The notes beneath the pieces are model-generated. The model was not told the origin of the DNA. It saw nothing but the letters and a program-made list of their open reading frames with translations, and ran no database searches. A stretch of 38,921 nucleotides of DNA from an uncultured Peptococcaceae bacterium (GTDB lineage: Bacteria; Bacillota; Dehalobacteriia; UBA4068; UBA4997). Positions within the stretch are counted from its first letter, which is position 1; every line of letters begins with the position of its first letter. Below, in pieces: positions 1 through 7,926 of the stretch. The position numbers and the translations under genes were made by a program. The stretch is from contig CANSKT010000007.1 in NCBI GenBank assembly GCA_947647555.1, positions 1-38,921 of the forward strand, written 5' to 3'.

Positions 1-381
1 GCGGATTTGAATACGATTAAATTTTCCTTTAATCCGTATAACGTCAACCGGATTTCTCTGGCGCTGGCCGCTGCCGCTGTGCATGATAAGGAATATTTTG
101 CGGAGTGCCGGCGGAAAATTATGGCGGCGCGTGAGTTTGTTACCGAAGGTTTATGTTGTCTGCGGTTTGAGGTGCTGCCCAGTTACGCCAATTTTGTGCT
201 GGCGCGGCATGGCAGGTTAAGCGGCGAGCAGCTTTATTTGGGTTTGAAACAGCGCGGTATTTTGGTGCGCTGGTTTGACGAGCCGCGTATTCGTGATTTT
301 GTGCGTATTTCAATCGGTACGCAGGAGGATATGCAATGTCTGCTGACCGCGGCAGCGGAAATTTTGCAGGAGGTGAATTGA
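1..381 (+). CDS. hisC: Histidinol-phosphate aminotransferase, C-terminal part (5' end outside window)
   Basis: The reading frame is open from base 1, so the gene begins upstream and only about the last 126 residues are seen. HisC is a PLP enzyme that moves an amino group from glutamate to imidazole-acetol phosphate in histidine synthesis. The visible part is the small C-terminal domain of a class I/II aminotransferase, with the family-typical segments [11 protein letters not shown] near the start and [10 protein letters not shown] near the end; the PLP lysine lies upstream. An AGGAGG at the 3' end (368-373) serves the next gene, hisB, which starts 1 base after the stop, so translation is probably coupled. 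The his context makes HisC more likely than another aminotransferase of this fold. Confidence 0.88.
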   Translation, partial: ADLNTIKFSFNPYNVNRISLALAAAAVHDKEYFAECRRKIMAAREFVTEGLCCLRFEVLPSYANFVLARHGRLSGEQLYLGLKQRGILVRWFDEPRIRDFVRISIGTQEDMQCLLTAAAEILQEVN

Positions 382-382
382 A

Positions 383-967
383 TTGCGGCGAGCGGAAATT
401 GAGCGGATAACCCGGGAAACGCAGATTAAACTGTCGCTTAATCTGGACGGCGGCGATTATCAGATTGATACGGGCTGTGGTTTTCTTAATCACATGCTGG
501 AACTTTTTGCGGCGCATGGCGGCTTTGGCCTGCAAATCAGCGCGCAGGGGGATACGGAGGTTGACTATCATCACACGGTTGAGGACGTGGGCATTGTGCT
601 GGGGCAGGCTCTGCGGCAGGCGCTGGGCGATATGCGCGGCGTGGCGCGTTATGGCCAGCAGTTGCTGCCGATGGACGAGACTTTGCTGCTGGCGGTGGTG
701 GATATCAGCGGCCGGGCGTATCTGGTCTATGATGTGACGCTGCCGACGGCCAAGGTGGGCGATTTTGATACCGAGTTGGCCGAGGAATTTATGCAGGCCT
801 TGGTGCGTAATGCCGGTTTGACGCTGCATTGCCGTATGCTGGCCGGCCATAACTCGCATCATATTATTGAGGCGCTGTTTAAAGCGGTGGCGCGAGCGCT
901 GCGGCAGGCTGTGCAGCTGGACGCGCGGCAGGCGGACAAGATACCCTCCACCAAAGGAGTGATTTAA
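383..967 (+). CDS. hisB: Imidazoleglycerol-phosphate dehydratase
   Basis: This enzyme dehydrates imidazole glycerol phosphate to imidazole-acetol phosphate with Mn(II). The 194-residue product has the usual length of a monofunctional HisB, with no fused phosphatase. The two metal-binding His-rich repeats are visible: [17 protein letters not shown] near residue 65 and [13 protein letters not shown] near 155, and the protein ends in the typical STKGVI. The N-terminal metal motif reads GFLNHML where many homologues have an Asp before the His. The start is TTG, chosen because AGGAGG lies about 10 bases upstream and because the protein then begins at the normal family position. It sits between hisC and hisH with almost no spacing. 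Confidence 0.97.
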   Translation: MRRAEIERITRETQIKLSLNLDGGDYQIDTGCGFLNHMLELFAAHGGFGLQISAQGDTEVDYHHTVEDVGIVLGQALRQALGDMRGVARYGQQLLPMDETLLLAVVDISGRAYLVYDVTLPTAKVGDFDTELAEEFMQALVRNAGLTLHCRMLAGHNSHHIIEALFKAVARALRQAVQLDARQADKIPSTKGVI

Positions 968-970
968 TTC

Positions 971-1591
971 ATGACGGTGGCAATTATTGATTATGGCGTG
1001 GGCAATCTGTTTTCTCTGGCTTCCTCGTTGCGTTATTTGGGCGTGGAGGCTAAGGTGACGGCAGACGCGGCGGAGCTGCGCGCGGCGGAGCGGCTGATTT
1101 TGCCGGGCGTGGGGGCTTTTGGTGATGCGGCGGCTAAGTTGCGGCAAAGCGGTTTGTTTGCAGTGGTACAGGAGCAGGCGGCGGCCGGCAAGCCGCTGCT
1201 GGGCATTTGTCTGGGTATGCAGCTTCTGTTTGAGCGCAGTTTTGAGTATGGCGAGTATCAGGGACTAGGGCTGATTGCCGGCAGTGTGCAGGATTTGCAG
1301 CCGGATTTGGTGGATAAAAGCCTGAAAACGCCGCATATTGGCTGGAACAGTCTGCATATTCTGCGTCCGGACCCTTTGTTTAAGTATTTTCAGGACGGCG
1401 AGTTTGTTTATTATGTGCATAGTTATTATGCTAAGGATTGTGCGGCCAGCACGCTGGCGGTTTCTGATTACAGCCTGCCGGTGACGGGCGTGGTGCGCAG
1501 CAGCGAGGGCGCGGTTTGGGGCGTTCAGTTTCACCCGGAAAAGAGCGGCGCGGCCGGTTTGCGCCTGTTGCGCGCTTTTGCAGAGATTTAA
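971..1591 (+). CDS. hisH: Imidazole glycerol phosphate synthase, glutaminase subunit
   Basis: HisH hydrolyses glutamine and channels ammonia to HisF, which builds imidazole glycerol phosphate and AICAR. The 206-residue protein is a class I glutamine amidotransferase. It has the oxyanion region PGVGAFGDA near 45-53, the nucleophile Cys80 in GICLGMQLLFERS, and the His188/Glu190 dyad in GVQFHPEKSG near the C-terminus, so the triad is complete. The ATG start lies 3 bases after the hisB stop and is preceded by AAAGGAGTG. The partner hisF is two genes downstream in the same operon. Confidence 0.97.
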   Translation: MTVAIIDYGVGNLFSLASSLRYLGVEAKVTADAAELRAAERLILPGVGAFGDAAAKLRQSGLFAVVQEQAAAGKPLLGICLGMQLLFERSFEYGEYQGLGLIAGSVQDLQPDLVDKSLKTPHIGWNSLHILRPDPLFKYFQDGEFVYYVHSYYAKDCAASTLAVSDYSLPVTGVVRSSEGAVWGVQFHPEKSGAAGLRLLRAFAEI

Positions 1592-1615
1592 CAGGGGAGA
1601 GGACAGGTTTTTTAT

Positions 1616-2353
1616 ATGGAGATTTTTCCGGCGATTGATTTATCCGGCGGCAAGGTGGTGCGCCTGACGCAGGGCGATTATCAGCAAATGGAGGTTTATA
1701 GCGACGACCCGGTGGCGGCGGCGCAGGAATTTGCCCGGCAGGGGGCGAATTATTTGCATGTGGTGGATTTGGACGGCGCTAAGGACGGCACGCTGGCCAA
1801 CTTTGCGGCGATTGCGGAAATCGTCCGTAATTGCGATTTGCGCGTGGAGGTGGGCGGCGGTATCCGCACCGAGGAGCGCATTAAAAAGTATCTGGATTTG
1901 GGCGTTTGGCGCGTTATTCTGGGTACGGTGGCCGTGCGTGATTTTGCTTTTGTGGAGCGCATGGCGGCTCAATATCCCGGCCAGATTGTGGTTGGCGTTG
2001 ACGCGCGCGAAGGCCGGGTGGCGGTGTCTGGCTGGCTGGAGGAAACCGGCCTGCAAACGCTGGATTTTTGCCGGCGTTGTCGCGATGCTGGCGTGCAGAC
2101 GGTTATTGTGACGGATATTGCCAAAGACGGTGCGCTGGGCGGCACCAATTTGCAGCTTTATCGGGAGTTGGTGCAGATTGACGGTTTGCAGGTGGTGGCC
2201 AGCGGCGGTGTTAGCTTTGCGCATGAACTGCCGGCGTTGGCGGAACTTGGCGTGGCCGGGGTAATCATTGGCAAGGCGCTTTACAGCGGTCGTTTAAGCC
2301 TGCCGGAATGTTTGCAGGCGGCGAGAGTGGCGGCCGGAGGAGGTGCGCAGTGA
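1616..2353 (+). CDS. hisA: ProFAR isomerase (phosphoribosylformimino-AICAR-phosphate isomerase)
   Basis: HisA converts ProFAR to PRFAR by an Amadori rearrangement. The 245-residue product is a TIM barrel made of two half-barrels related to HisF. Seen features are the first catalytic Asp in FPAIDLSGGKVVRLTQGDY, the phosphate-binding loop VGGGIRTEER near residue 80, the second catalytic Asp region VVGVDAREG near 127-135, TDIAKDGALGGTN near 165, and the C-terminal phosphate loop VASGGVS. The start is ATG, preceded by AGGGGAGAGG. The stop overlaps the hisF GTG start (GTGA), indicating translational coupling. Confidence 0.97.
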   Translation: MEIFPAIDLSGGKVVRLTQGDYQQMEVYSDDPVAAAQEFARQGANYLHVVDLDGAKDGTLANFAAIAEIVRNCDLRVEVGGGIRTEERIKKYLDLGVWRVILGTVAVRDFAFVERMAAQYPGQIVVGVDAREGRVAVSGWLEETGLQTLDFCRRCRDAGVQTVIVTDIAKDGALGGTNLQLYRELVQIDGLQVVASGGVSFAHELPALAELGVAGVIIGKALYSGRLSLPECLQAARVAAGGGAQ

Positions 2354-3105
2354 TTACCAAGCGGATAATTCCCTGTCTGGACGTGCGCGACGGCCGGGTG
2401 GTTAAGGGGCTGAACTTTCAGGGTTTGCAGGACGTGGACGACCCGGTGGCGTTGGCGCGTTTTTATAATGAAGCCGGCGCTGATGAGTTGGTTTTTTATG
2501 ATATTACGGCCAGCGCCGAGGGGCGCTCTTTGTTTGTTGATATTTTGCAGCGCGTGGCGGCCGAGATTTTTATTCCGCTGACGGTAGGCGGTGGTATTCG
2601 CACGCTGGACGATTTTGACCGGGTTTTGAAATGCGGCGCGGATAAGGTCAGCGTGAACAGCGGCGCGCTGGCAGACCCGGGGCTGATTGCGGCGGCGGCG
2701 CAGCGCTATGGCAATCAATGCGTAGTATTGAGCATGGACGTGAAACGGGTGCAGGGGCGGCTGCATATTTTTGCCAGGGGCGGCCGCGAGGATACCGGCC
2801 GCGACGCTTTGGAGTGGGCGGAATTTGCGGTTAAAAGCGGCGCCGGGGAACTGGTGGTTAACAGCATTGACACGGACGGCGTGAAACAGGGCTTTGATTT
2901 GCCGATGTTGGACGCGGTGGCCGCCCGGGTTAAGGTGCCGATTATCGCCAGCGGCGGCGCTGGCTGTGTGGAGGATTTTGTGGAGTTGTTTCAGCACCCC
3001 GGCATTGACGCCGGGCTGGCGGCTTCAATTTTTCATCATAAGCAGGTTTTATTGCCGGATTTGAAACGGCAGCTGCAAAGCGCCGGAGTGCCGATGCGCA
3101 TTTAA
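2350..3105 (+). CDS. hisF: Imidazole glycerol phosphate synthase, cyclase subunit
   Basis: HisF is the synthase half of the HisH-HisF complex. It uses ammonia from HisH to turn PRFAR into imidazole glycerol phosphate and AICAR. I place the start at GTG 2350, not at a farther upstream in-frame ATG, because this gives the normal N-terminus VITKRIIPCLDVRDGRVVKG, the usual length of 251 residues, and an AGGAGG about 6 bases upstream inside hisA. Both half-barrel signatures are present: Asp11 in CLDV, VGGGIRTLDDF near 80, Asp in LSMDVKRV near 130, and IASGGAG near the end. It overlaps the hisA stop by 4 bases. Confidence 0.97.
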   Translation: MITKRIIPCLDVRDGRVVKGLNFQGLQDVDDPVALARFYNEAGADELVFYDITASAEGRSLFVDILQRVAAEIFIPLTVGGGIRTLDDFDRVLKCGADKVSVNSGALADPGLIAAAAQRYGNQCVVLSMDVKRVQGRLHIFARGGREDTGRDALEWAEFAVKSGAGELVVNSIDTDGVKQGFDLPMLDAVAARVKVPIIASGGAGCVEDFVELFQHPGIDAGLAASIFHHKQVLLPDLKRQLQSAGVPMRI

Positions 3106-3119
3106 TTGGAGGTTGATTT

Positions 3120-3623
3120 ATGCAGGAAAATCAGGTTCATAATATTGACGGCTGGCGAGTAACCATGCCGGCGCATTGGCAGTTGTATGTTGACGCGCAG
3201 GCCAAGCCGCCGCAGTATATTTTTCAGGAGCCGTACAACCGGCTGCTTGTGTGTTTTTCGTCCTGCACCTTTAAAGATGACATCAATGGCGGCGTGCCGG
3301 AGCCGGGTTCATTGCAGCTGCTTTTCAGCACAGCCTGTGAGCAGATGGGTATGCGGCCGCTGATTACGCAGCTGGGGACGGTCATGGTGGAAAATCTGGC
3401 GGCCTATTATCCGCCCGGATTTCCCACGCTGGCTTATCGCGGCCTGACCCGGGACGGCGATATTCTGGTTGGTTTTGGCATTTTTGCGCCGGGCGTTATG
3501 TTGATGGTTTATTTTGTGGGCGCTGACGAGGAGGATTTTGGCGGCGATAATTTTGGCGGTAATCGGCCTGATAATGAGAGTTATTTTTCTTATGTTCGTT
3601 TAATCAGGCGTTATCTGGACTGA
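3120..3623 (+). CDS. Uncharacterised protein encoded inside the his operon
   Basis: I do not recognise a domain in this 167-residue protein. It starts at ATG behind GGAGG, 14 bases after hisF and 36 bases before hisIE, so it is almost certainly transcribed with the his genes. There is no signal peptide or clear membrane helix. It is rich in aromatic residues, starting with an IDGWRVTMPAHWQLY segment and ending with a hydrophobic stretch around FGIFAPGVMLMVYFVG and an acidic Gly/Asp/Asn-rich tail before the last arginines. The opening resembles small beta-rich domains seen in many uncharacterised proteins, but that is only an impression. A role in histidine synthesis is suggested by position alone. 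Confidence 0.8.
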   Translation: MQENQVHNIDGWRVTMPAHWQLYVDAQAKPPQYIFQEPYNRLLVCFSSCTFKDDINGGVPEPGSLQLLFSTACEQMGMRPLITQLGTVMVENLAAYYPPGFPTLAYRGLTRDGDILVGFGIFAPGVMLMVYFVGADEEDFGGDNFGGNRPDNESYFSYVRLIRRYLD

Positions 3624-3659
3624 GTGGATTGGAAAAAAATATGGATTTGGAGATAAAAT

Positions 3660-4295
3660 ATGGCATTGAAATTTGACGAAAACGGCTTAATTCCGGCTAT
3701 TGTGCAGGATTTTCAGACCAAACAGGTTCTGACGCTGGCCTATATGAACGAGGAAAGTCTGGCTATCAGTCTGGCCGAGCGGCGCACCTGTTTTTGGTCG
3801 CGCAGTCGGCAACAGCTTTGGCGCAAAGGTGAGGAAAGCGGCAATGTGCAGCATATTGTGAGCATAACCGCGGATTGTGACGAGGACGCTTTACTGGTAC
3901 AGGTCTGCAAGGAGGGGCCGGCCTGTCATACCGGCCAGGAAAGTTGTTTTTTTCAGCCGCTTTTTGTGGACGAGCAGGTGCAGAGTCTGGGGCTGGCCGG
4001 ACTTTATCAGCTTTTGCAGGGGCGGCAGCAGCAACCGCAGGCCGGCAGCTATACCTCATATCTTTTTGAAAAGGGACTGGATAAAATCCTGAAAAAGGTG
4101 GGCGAGGAATGTACGGAGGTAATTATCGCCGCCAAAGACCAGGACAAGCCGGAAACGATTTATGAGGTGGCGGATTTGTGTTATCATGTACTGGTTTTGC
4201 TGGTGCAAATGGGTATCAGCCCGGCCGAGATTATTGCCGAGTTGGACAAGCGGCATATTGTGGACCACAAAGTTAAGCAGGAGAAAATGGTGTGA
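3660..4295 (+). CDS. hisI: Bifunctional phosphoribosyl-AMP cyclohydrolase / phosphoribosyl-ATP pyrophosphatase
   Basis: This 211-residue fusion (HisIE type) carries out steps two and three of histidine synthesis. The N-terminal cyclohydrolase domain, about 1-115, shows [20 protein letters not shown], the metal motif [11 protein letters not shown] and the zinc-type Cys/His in GPACHTG. The C-terminal pyrophosphohydrolase domain, about 120-205, is an all-alpha MazG-like fold with [19 protein letters not shown] and the acidic [10 protein letters not shown] helix. The start is ATG behind a GGAGAT stretch. It follows the unrecognised gene and overlaps the downstream phosphatase gene by 1-4 bases. 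Confidence 0.96.
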   Translation: MALKFDENGLIPAIVQDFQTKQVLTLAYMNEESLAISLAERRTCFWSRSRQQLWRKGEESGNVQHIVSITADCDEDALLVQVCKEGPACHTGQESCFFQPLFVDEQVQSLGLAGLYQLLQGRQQQPQAGSYTSYLFEKGLDKILKKVGEECTEVIIAAKDQDKPETIYEVADLCYHVLVLLVQMGISPAEIIAELDKRHIVDHKVKQEKMV

Positions 4296-5101
4296 TGCAG
4301 GTTACAAGTAACGCGCACACGCACACCAGCCTTTGCGACGGCAGGGATACGCCGGCGACCATGGCGCAGGCGGCTTATCAGCTGGGGTTTAAGTCGCTGG
4401 GCTTTTCCGGCCATAGCTTTTGCCCGGTGGACGGCTACGGCATGAATGCGGAGCGGCTGGCGCAGTATTGCCGGGAGGTTTTGGTGCTGAAGCATGAATA
4501 TCAGGGGCGCATGGCAATTTATCTGGGTTTGGAGTTGGACTCCATGAGCGAACTGCCGGTGGCCGGTCAGTTTGAATATCTGATTGGTAGCGTGCATAAT
4601 CTGCAAACGCCGGAGGGGCGAGTTTATCCGGTTGACGCGGCGCCGGCTGATACGGCGGCCGCTATCGCCGAGTTTGGCGGCGCGGCGGCCTATGTGCAGG
4701 CTTATTTTGCGGCGGTTGACGAGATGTTGAACAGCCGGCCGGTGGATATTTGCGGCCATTTTGACCTGATTTGCAAATATAATGCTGGCGGCCGTTTTTT
4801 TGCGGAGGACAGTCCGGAATATAAAAAAAGCGCCGCCGGTGTTTTGCGGCGGCATTGTCAAAAGGGCAAAAAAAATAGGCCGGTTTTTGAGATTAACAGC
4901 GGCGGCATGTGCCGGGGCTATTTAACGCGGCCTTATCCGGATTATTGGCTTTGGGAAATTTTGCGTGACGAGGAAAGCTGGGTTATGGTGAACAGCGACG
5001 CGCATGCGGCGGCTGATTTGGCCTTTCAGCTGGCGGAACTGACGGCACGGGCGCAGGCTTTTGGCCTTAAAGTGGTTACGATTGAGGAAGTTATCGGTTG
5101 A
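4292..5101 (+). CDS. hisJ: PHP-family histidinol-phosphatase
   Basis: This enzyme removes phosphate from histidinol phosphate, supplying the step that HisB lacks here. The 269-residue protein is a PHP metallohydrolase of the Bacillus HisJ / lactococcal HisK type. Metal ligands are visible: [15 protein letters not shown] at residues 8-22, GFSGHSF near 39, ELDSM near 88, GSVHNL near 102, [10 protein letters not shown] near 150 and NSDAHA near 229. Either GTG 4292 or ATG 4295 could be the start; both overlap the hisIE stop and share an AGGAG. It is the last gene of the operon and is followed by a hairpin at 5152-5179. The operon makes histidinol phosphate the most likely substrate. Confidence 0.9.
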   Translation: MMQVTSNAHTHTSLCDGRDTPATMAQAAYQLGFKSLGFSGHSFCPVDGYGMNAERLAQYCREVLVLKHEYQGRMAIYLGLELDSMSELPVAGQFEYLIGSVHNLQTPEGRVYPVDAAPADTAAAIAEFGGAAAYVQAYFAAVDEMLNSRPVDICGHFDLICKYNAGGRFFAEDSPEYKKSAAGVLRRHCQKGKKNRPVFEINSGGMCRGYLTRPYPDYWLWEILRDEESWVMVNSDAHAAADLAFQLAELTARAQAFGLKVVTIEEVIG

Positions 5102-5151
5102 AAGTCGATAGCTAACGTAATATATATAATAATGCCAAAAATGGGAGTGTG

Positions 5152-5179
5152 GCGGCGGATTTCAGCTTTTATCCACCGC
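5152..5179 (+). terminator. Probable terminator of the his operon
   Basis: GCGGCGGAT (5152-5160) pairs with ATCCACCGC (5171-5179) with one mismatch around a 10-base loop, and the + strand continues TTAATTTTGCTTT. It lies between converging hisJ and rsmI and touches the rsmI stop codon, so it could also slow transcription from the other side, but the T-rich tail favours the + strand. Confidence 0.5.
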
Positions 5180-6019
5180 TTAATTTTGCTTTAACTCCAG
5201 ACCCATTTGATAAACCTCGCCGACCGGCAGTTGATAGAGTGCAGCGACCTCCCTGGCCGCTGCCTTGTGTTTCATGCCGCCGGCCAGCAGCCGCTCCAGA
5301 TGTTGCCGGGCGTTTTGCCGAATATCCTCGGCGGCCTGCGGCTGTTCAGCCGGCGCGCCGCCCAGCACTAATACAAATTCGCCTTTGGGCGTGCGCTGCT
5401 GCCAGAGTTCAGCCATTTCAGCCAGCGTGCCGCGATTAATTTCCTGAAACTTTTTCGTCAATTCCCGACAAACGGCCATGGGCCGCTCTGGCTCAAAAGC
5501 TTGTCGCATGGTTTGTAGAGTGTTTTGCAGGCGGTGCGGCGCTTCATAAAAAATCAGCGTGCGCTGTTCCTGGCGCAGACTTTGCAAAAAGGGTAGCAAT
5601 GCCTGTCCGCGCGGCAGAAATCCCTCAAAGGCAAAGCGTTCCGTAGGCAGGCCGCTTAAAATCAGCGCCTGAATTAAAGCGCAGGGGCCGGGTATCGCGT
5701 CGGTTGCATGGCCGGCCTGCACGGCGGCGCGCAAAATGGCGGAGCCGGGGTCGCAAATGCCGGGGGTGCCGGCGTCGCTTATCAGCGCCACGGTGCGCCC
5801 GGCTTCCAACTCGGCCAGCAGCCGTCCCTCCCGTTTTTCTTCATTATGCTGAAAATAACTTAAAAGCGGTTTTTTCAGCCCCATATGCTGCAAAAGCAGC
5901 CCACTGTGTCGGGTATCCTCGGCAGCCACCAAATCGGCTTCTTGCAGGGCGGCGGTCTGCCGGGTTGAGATATCGTCAAGATTGCCGATTGGCGTGGCTA
6001 CTAAAATCAGCTTGCCCAT
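5180..6019 (-). CDS. rsmI: 16S rRNA (cytidine1402-2'-O)-methyltransferase
   Basis: RsmI methylates the ribose of C1402 in the decoding centre of 16S rRNA using SAM. The 279-residue product is a tetrapyrrole-methylase-fold protein of typical length. Motifs seen are LILVATPIGNLDDIS at the N-terminus, AEDTRHSGLLL near 33, the Gly/Pro-rich LISDAGTPGICDPG near 79, and IPGPCALIQALILSGLP near 109. The C-terminal extension after about 230 carries a KHKAAAREVAALYQL segment typical of the family. It is the last gene of the ricT-yabA-trmN6-rsmI run, 26 bases behind trmN6, in the same order as in Bacillus (yabC). Confidence 0.95.
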   Translation of the reverse strand: MGKLILVATPIGNLDDISTRQTAALQEADLVAAEDTRHSGLLLQHMGLKKPLLSYFQHNEEKREGRLLAELEAGRTVALISDAGTPGICDPGSAILRAAVQAGHATDAIPGPCALIQALILSGLPTERFAFEGFLPRGQALLPFLQSLRQEQRTLIFYEAPHRLQNTLQTMRQAFEPERPMAVCRELTKKFQEINRGTLAEMAELWQQRTPKGEFVLVLGGAPAEQPQAAEDIRQNARQHLERLLAGGMKHKAAAREVAALYQLPVGEVYQMGLELKQN

Positions 6020-6045
6020 TTTGTTACCTGCCTTGTTTTAAAATA

Positions 6046-6696
6046 TTATTGCGTTGCTTTTTGCGCGGCCAGTAAAAGCAGCTTATTTTGTGTCTGCTCA
6101 CGCGTTATTTGGAAGTTGTTGGCCGCCAGCAGTTGGTGCAATTCCGGTTGGCGGCTGACTGGCAAAACCAGCGCCAGTTGGCCGGCCGGGCGCAGTAGCC
6201 AATTGGCGTTGGATAAAAGTTCCGCCAGCGAGCCAAAACATTCGGTGCGAGCGGCGGCGCGCTGGCGGTTTTGGCTGACGCGACCGGCGCCCAACGGCTG
6301 ATAGGGCGGATTGCTAACCAGCAAATCAAAGGATTGCGGCGCAAAATAAAGCCAGGGCGTGCGCCAATCGCCCAGTTGAAAGCGGCAGTTGGCCAGCAGC
6401 CCCGGCAAAGCTGCGTTTAGTTGTTTACTGCGCTCTGCCAGCGCCACATTTTCCGGTATGATTTCCAATCCCTGGCAAACGGCCTGCTGATTTTTGGCCC
6501 AGACGAGGAAAAGCAGGCCGCCGCTGCCGCTGCCCAAATCGCAGATGTGCTGACATTCCGGCTGCTCGCCCACAAATTCGGCCAGGGCCAGTGAATCCTC
6601 GGTAAAGCCGAAAAAATCCTGTCTTTGCCAGAGCCGCAGACCCAGCCAGTGAAGTTGCACCACGATTTCCCGGGTTTCCGGGGTTGGGCGGCTCAC
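6046..6696 (-). CDS. trmN6: tRNA1(Val) adenine-37 N6-methyltransferase-like protein (YabB/TrmN6)
   Basis: This is a SAM-dependent N6-adenine methyltransferase. The 216-residue product has motif I as HICDLGSGSGGLLFLVW near residues 48-64 and the catalytic SNPPYQPLG near 130. The start is placed at GTG 6696 because AAGGAGA sits just upstream and the stop of yabA overlaps it (ATGTGA); longer in-frame starts would run deep into yabA. Homologues next to yabA are annotated as tRNA1(Val) m6A37 methyltransferase. The family and motif are clear; the exact adenine modified is inferred from gene order (yabA-yabB-rsmI). Confidence 0.88.
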   Translation of the reverse strand: MSRPTPETREIVVQLHWLGLRLWQRQDFFGFTEDSLALAEFVGEQPECQHICDLGSGSGGLLFLVWAKNQQAVCQGLEIIPENVALAERSKQLNAALPGLLANCRFQLGDWRTPWLYFAPQSFDLLVSNPPYQPLGAGRVSQNRQRAAARTECFGSLAELLSNANWLLRPAGQLALVLPVSRQPELHQLLAANNFQITREQTQNKLLLLAAQKATQ

Positions 6697-6965
6697 ATAT
6701 TCTCCTTGAGAAAGCTTTGGCAGAACAGACATTCCTCGCCGTTGCGATTTTGCGCGTAATAGGTGGAGCAAATGTGATAGCCCTCATTATAAAGCTTGGT
6801 TAGTTCCTCCAGACCCTCGCTGCGGATATTTTCCACGCTCAGGCGCTCCAGTAAGCGCGCGTTTTGCACCTCCATGGAGTCAACTTTGATGCGCAGTTCC
6901 TGAAGCCTGTCCAGCATCTGGTTTAGCTGTTCTTCCAGCGCCAATATTTCATTCCTCAGTGCCAA
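6693..6965 (-). CDS. yabA: Replication initiation control protein YabA
   Basis: In Bacillus YabA binds DnaA and DnaN (beta clamp) and restrains replication initiation; it uses an N-terminal leucine-zipper coiled coil and a C-terminal zinc-binding domain. The 90-residue product shows both: heptad-like Leu/Ile from residue 5 to about 45, then GYHIC...CLFCQSF with His, Cys and CxxC ligands. It is somewhat shorter than Bacillus YabA. The start is TTG 6965, chosen because AAGGAGG lies 9 bases upstream inside the end of ricT and the in-frame upstream ATG would sit well inside ricT. Its 5' end overlaps ricT by 17 bases and its 3' end overlaps trmN6 by 4. Confidence 0.88.
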   Translation of the reverse strand: MALRNEILALEEQLNQMLDRLQELRIKVDSMEVQNARLLERLSVENIRSEGLEELTKLYNEGYHICSTYYAQNRNGEECLFCQSFLKENM

Positions 6966-7746
6966 GGTCTTCAGCCTCCTTGTTCTGGTGGTTTTGATTG
7001 GCCGCGTTTTTGGGGCATTTTCGGCATTTTTTGGCTGATGCTGCTTCTGGTGCGCCCTCCATATTCTCGTCAAAATCGGGGTCGTTCTTATCGCCGTCAT
7101 ACTCATAATAAAGACAACACATCAGGCGGCCGCAAACGCCGGAAATTTTGGCCGGATTGAGCGCCAGATTTTGTTTTTTGGCCATTTTGATGGAAACCGG
7201 GTGAAAATTGTTCAAAAAAGAGGCGCAGCAAAGTTCCCGGCCACAGGTGGAATAACCGCCCACAATTCGCGCTTCATCACGCACGCCAACCTGACGCAGT
7301 TCAATGCGCGTGTGGAAGTGCGCCGCCAGCACCTTAACCAGTTCGCGGAAGTCCACCCGGTTCTCCGAGGAAAAATAGAAAATAATCTTGCCGCCGTCAA
7401 ATGTGTAGCTGACGCGGATTAGCTTCATTGGCAGGCCAAATTTGGCAATCTGCTGTTGGCAGTAAGCAAAAGCCTCCGGCTCCTGCTTCTTCATGTTTTC
7501 AAAACTACGCTCGTCCTCCGGCGTGGCCAGACGCACCACGGAGCGCAGCGGCGTTTTTTCCTTTTCCGTCGTTGTCTCTGCCTGCGGCTGTGGTTCTGGC
7601 AGCGTTGGCGTAACCACCGTGCCAAAATCCAGCCCCCAGCTGCTCTCAACGATAACATGGTCGCCAAAGGTCAGTTGCAAATCACCACAACTGAAATATG
7701 ATATTTTGCCGGCACGCTCAAAACGAATGCCTACAATATTGGACAT
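6949..7746 (-). CDS. ricT: PSP1-domain protein RicT (YaaT)
   Basis: In Bacillus, RicT forms a complex with RicA and RicF that carries iron-sulfur clusters, aids RNase Y-dependent mRNA maturation and promotes sporulation and biofilm decisions. The 265-residue product has the PSP1 core with FGTVV near residue 40 and the conserved Cys clusters CGRELCCASFL near 166 and CGRLMCCLYYE near 203. A low-complexity acidic/charged tail follows. The start is ATG behind AAAGGAGATAAA. It heads a tight four-gene run with yabA, trmN6 and rsmI; a candidate promoter is at 7844-7872. Confidence 0.94.
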   Translation of the reverse strand: MSNIVGIRFERAGKISYFSCGDLQLTFGDHVIVESSWGLDFGTVVTPTLPEPQPQAETTTEKEKTPLRSVVRLATPEDERSFENMKKQEPEAFAYCQQQIAKFGLPMKLIRVSYTFDGGKIIFYFSSENRVDFRELVKVLAAHFHTRIELRQVGVRDEARIVGGYSTCGRELCCASFLNNFHPVSIKMAKKQNLALNPAKISGVCGRLMCCLYYEYDGDKNDPDFDENMEGAPEAASAKKCRKCPKNAANQNHQNKEAEDLGTEE

Positions 7747-7843
7747 ATTTTATCTCCTTTAATTGCATTAAAAATATTAGATAAAAATATTAAATAGTTT
7801 ATAAAAATTTATAAAATAAAAAATGGTAAATATCTTATCCTTT

Positions 7844-7872
7844 AGCATACCACAAAATCGGCAAAAGCTCAA
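7844..7872 (-). promoter_or_regulatory. Candidate promoter of ricT-yabA-trmN6-rsmI
   Basis: On the minus strand TTGAGC (7867-7872) and TATGCT (7844-7849) are separated by 17 bases, about 100 bases upstream of ricT in an AT-rich gap of 169 bases. The match to a vegetative promoter is moderate. Confidence 0.45.
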
Positions 7873-7901
7873 TAGCAAAAACAGTAAAATAATAAAAATA
7901 G

Positions 7902-7926
7902 TAAAAAGCCGCGGTTTAAGCCGGCT
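7902..7926 (-). terminator. Weak terminator overlapping the holB stop
   Basis: On the minus strand AGCCG (7922-7926) pairs with CGGCT (7907-7911) around a 10-base loop that contains the holB stop codon, and is followed by TTTTTACTATTTTT. The stem is only 5 bp, so partial read-through into ricT is possible. Confidence 0.4.

Noticed and set aside
140-1147. 335-codon open frame on the minus strand across hisC-hisB-hisH
   Set aside because: It lies opposite three well-identified genes, its product is His/Arg/Gln-rich low-complexity sequence typical of the antisense of GC-rich genes, and no ribosome binding site supports it.
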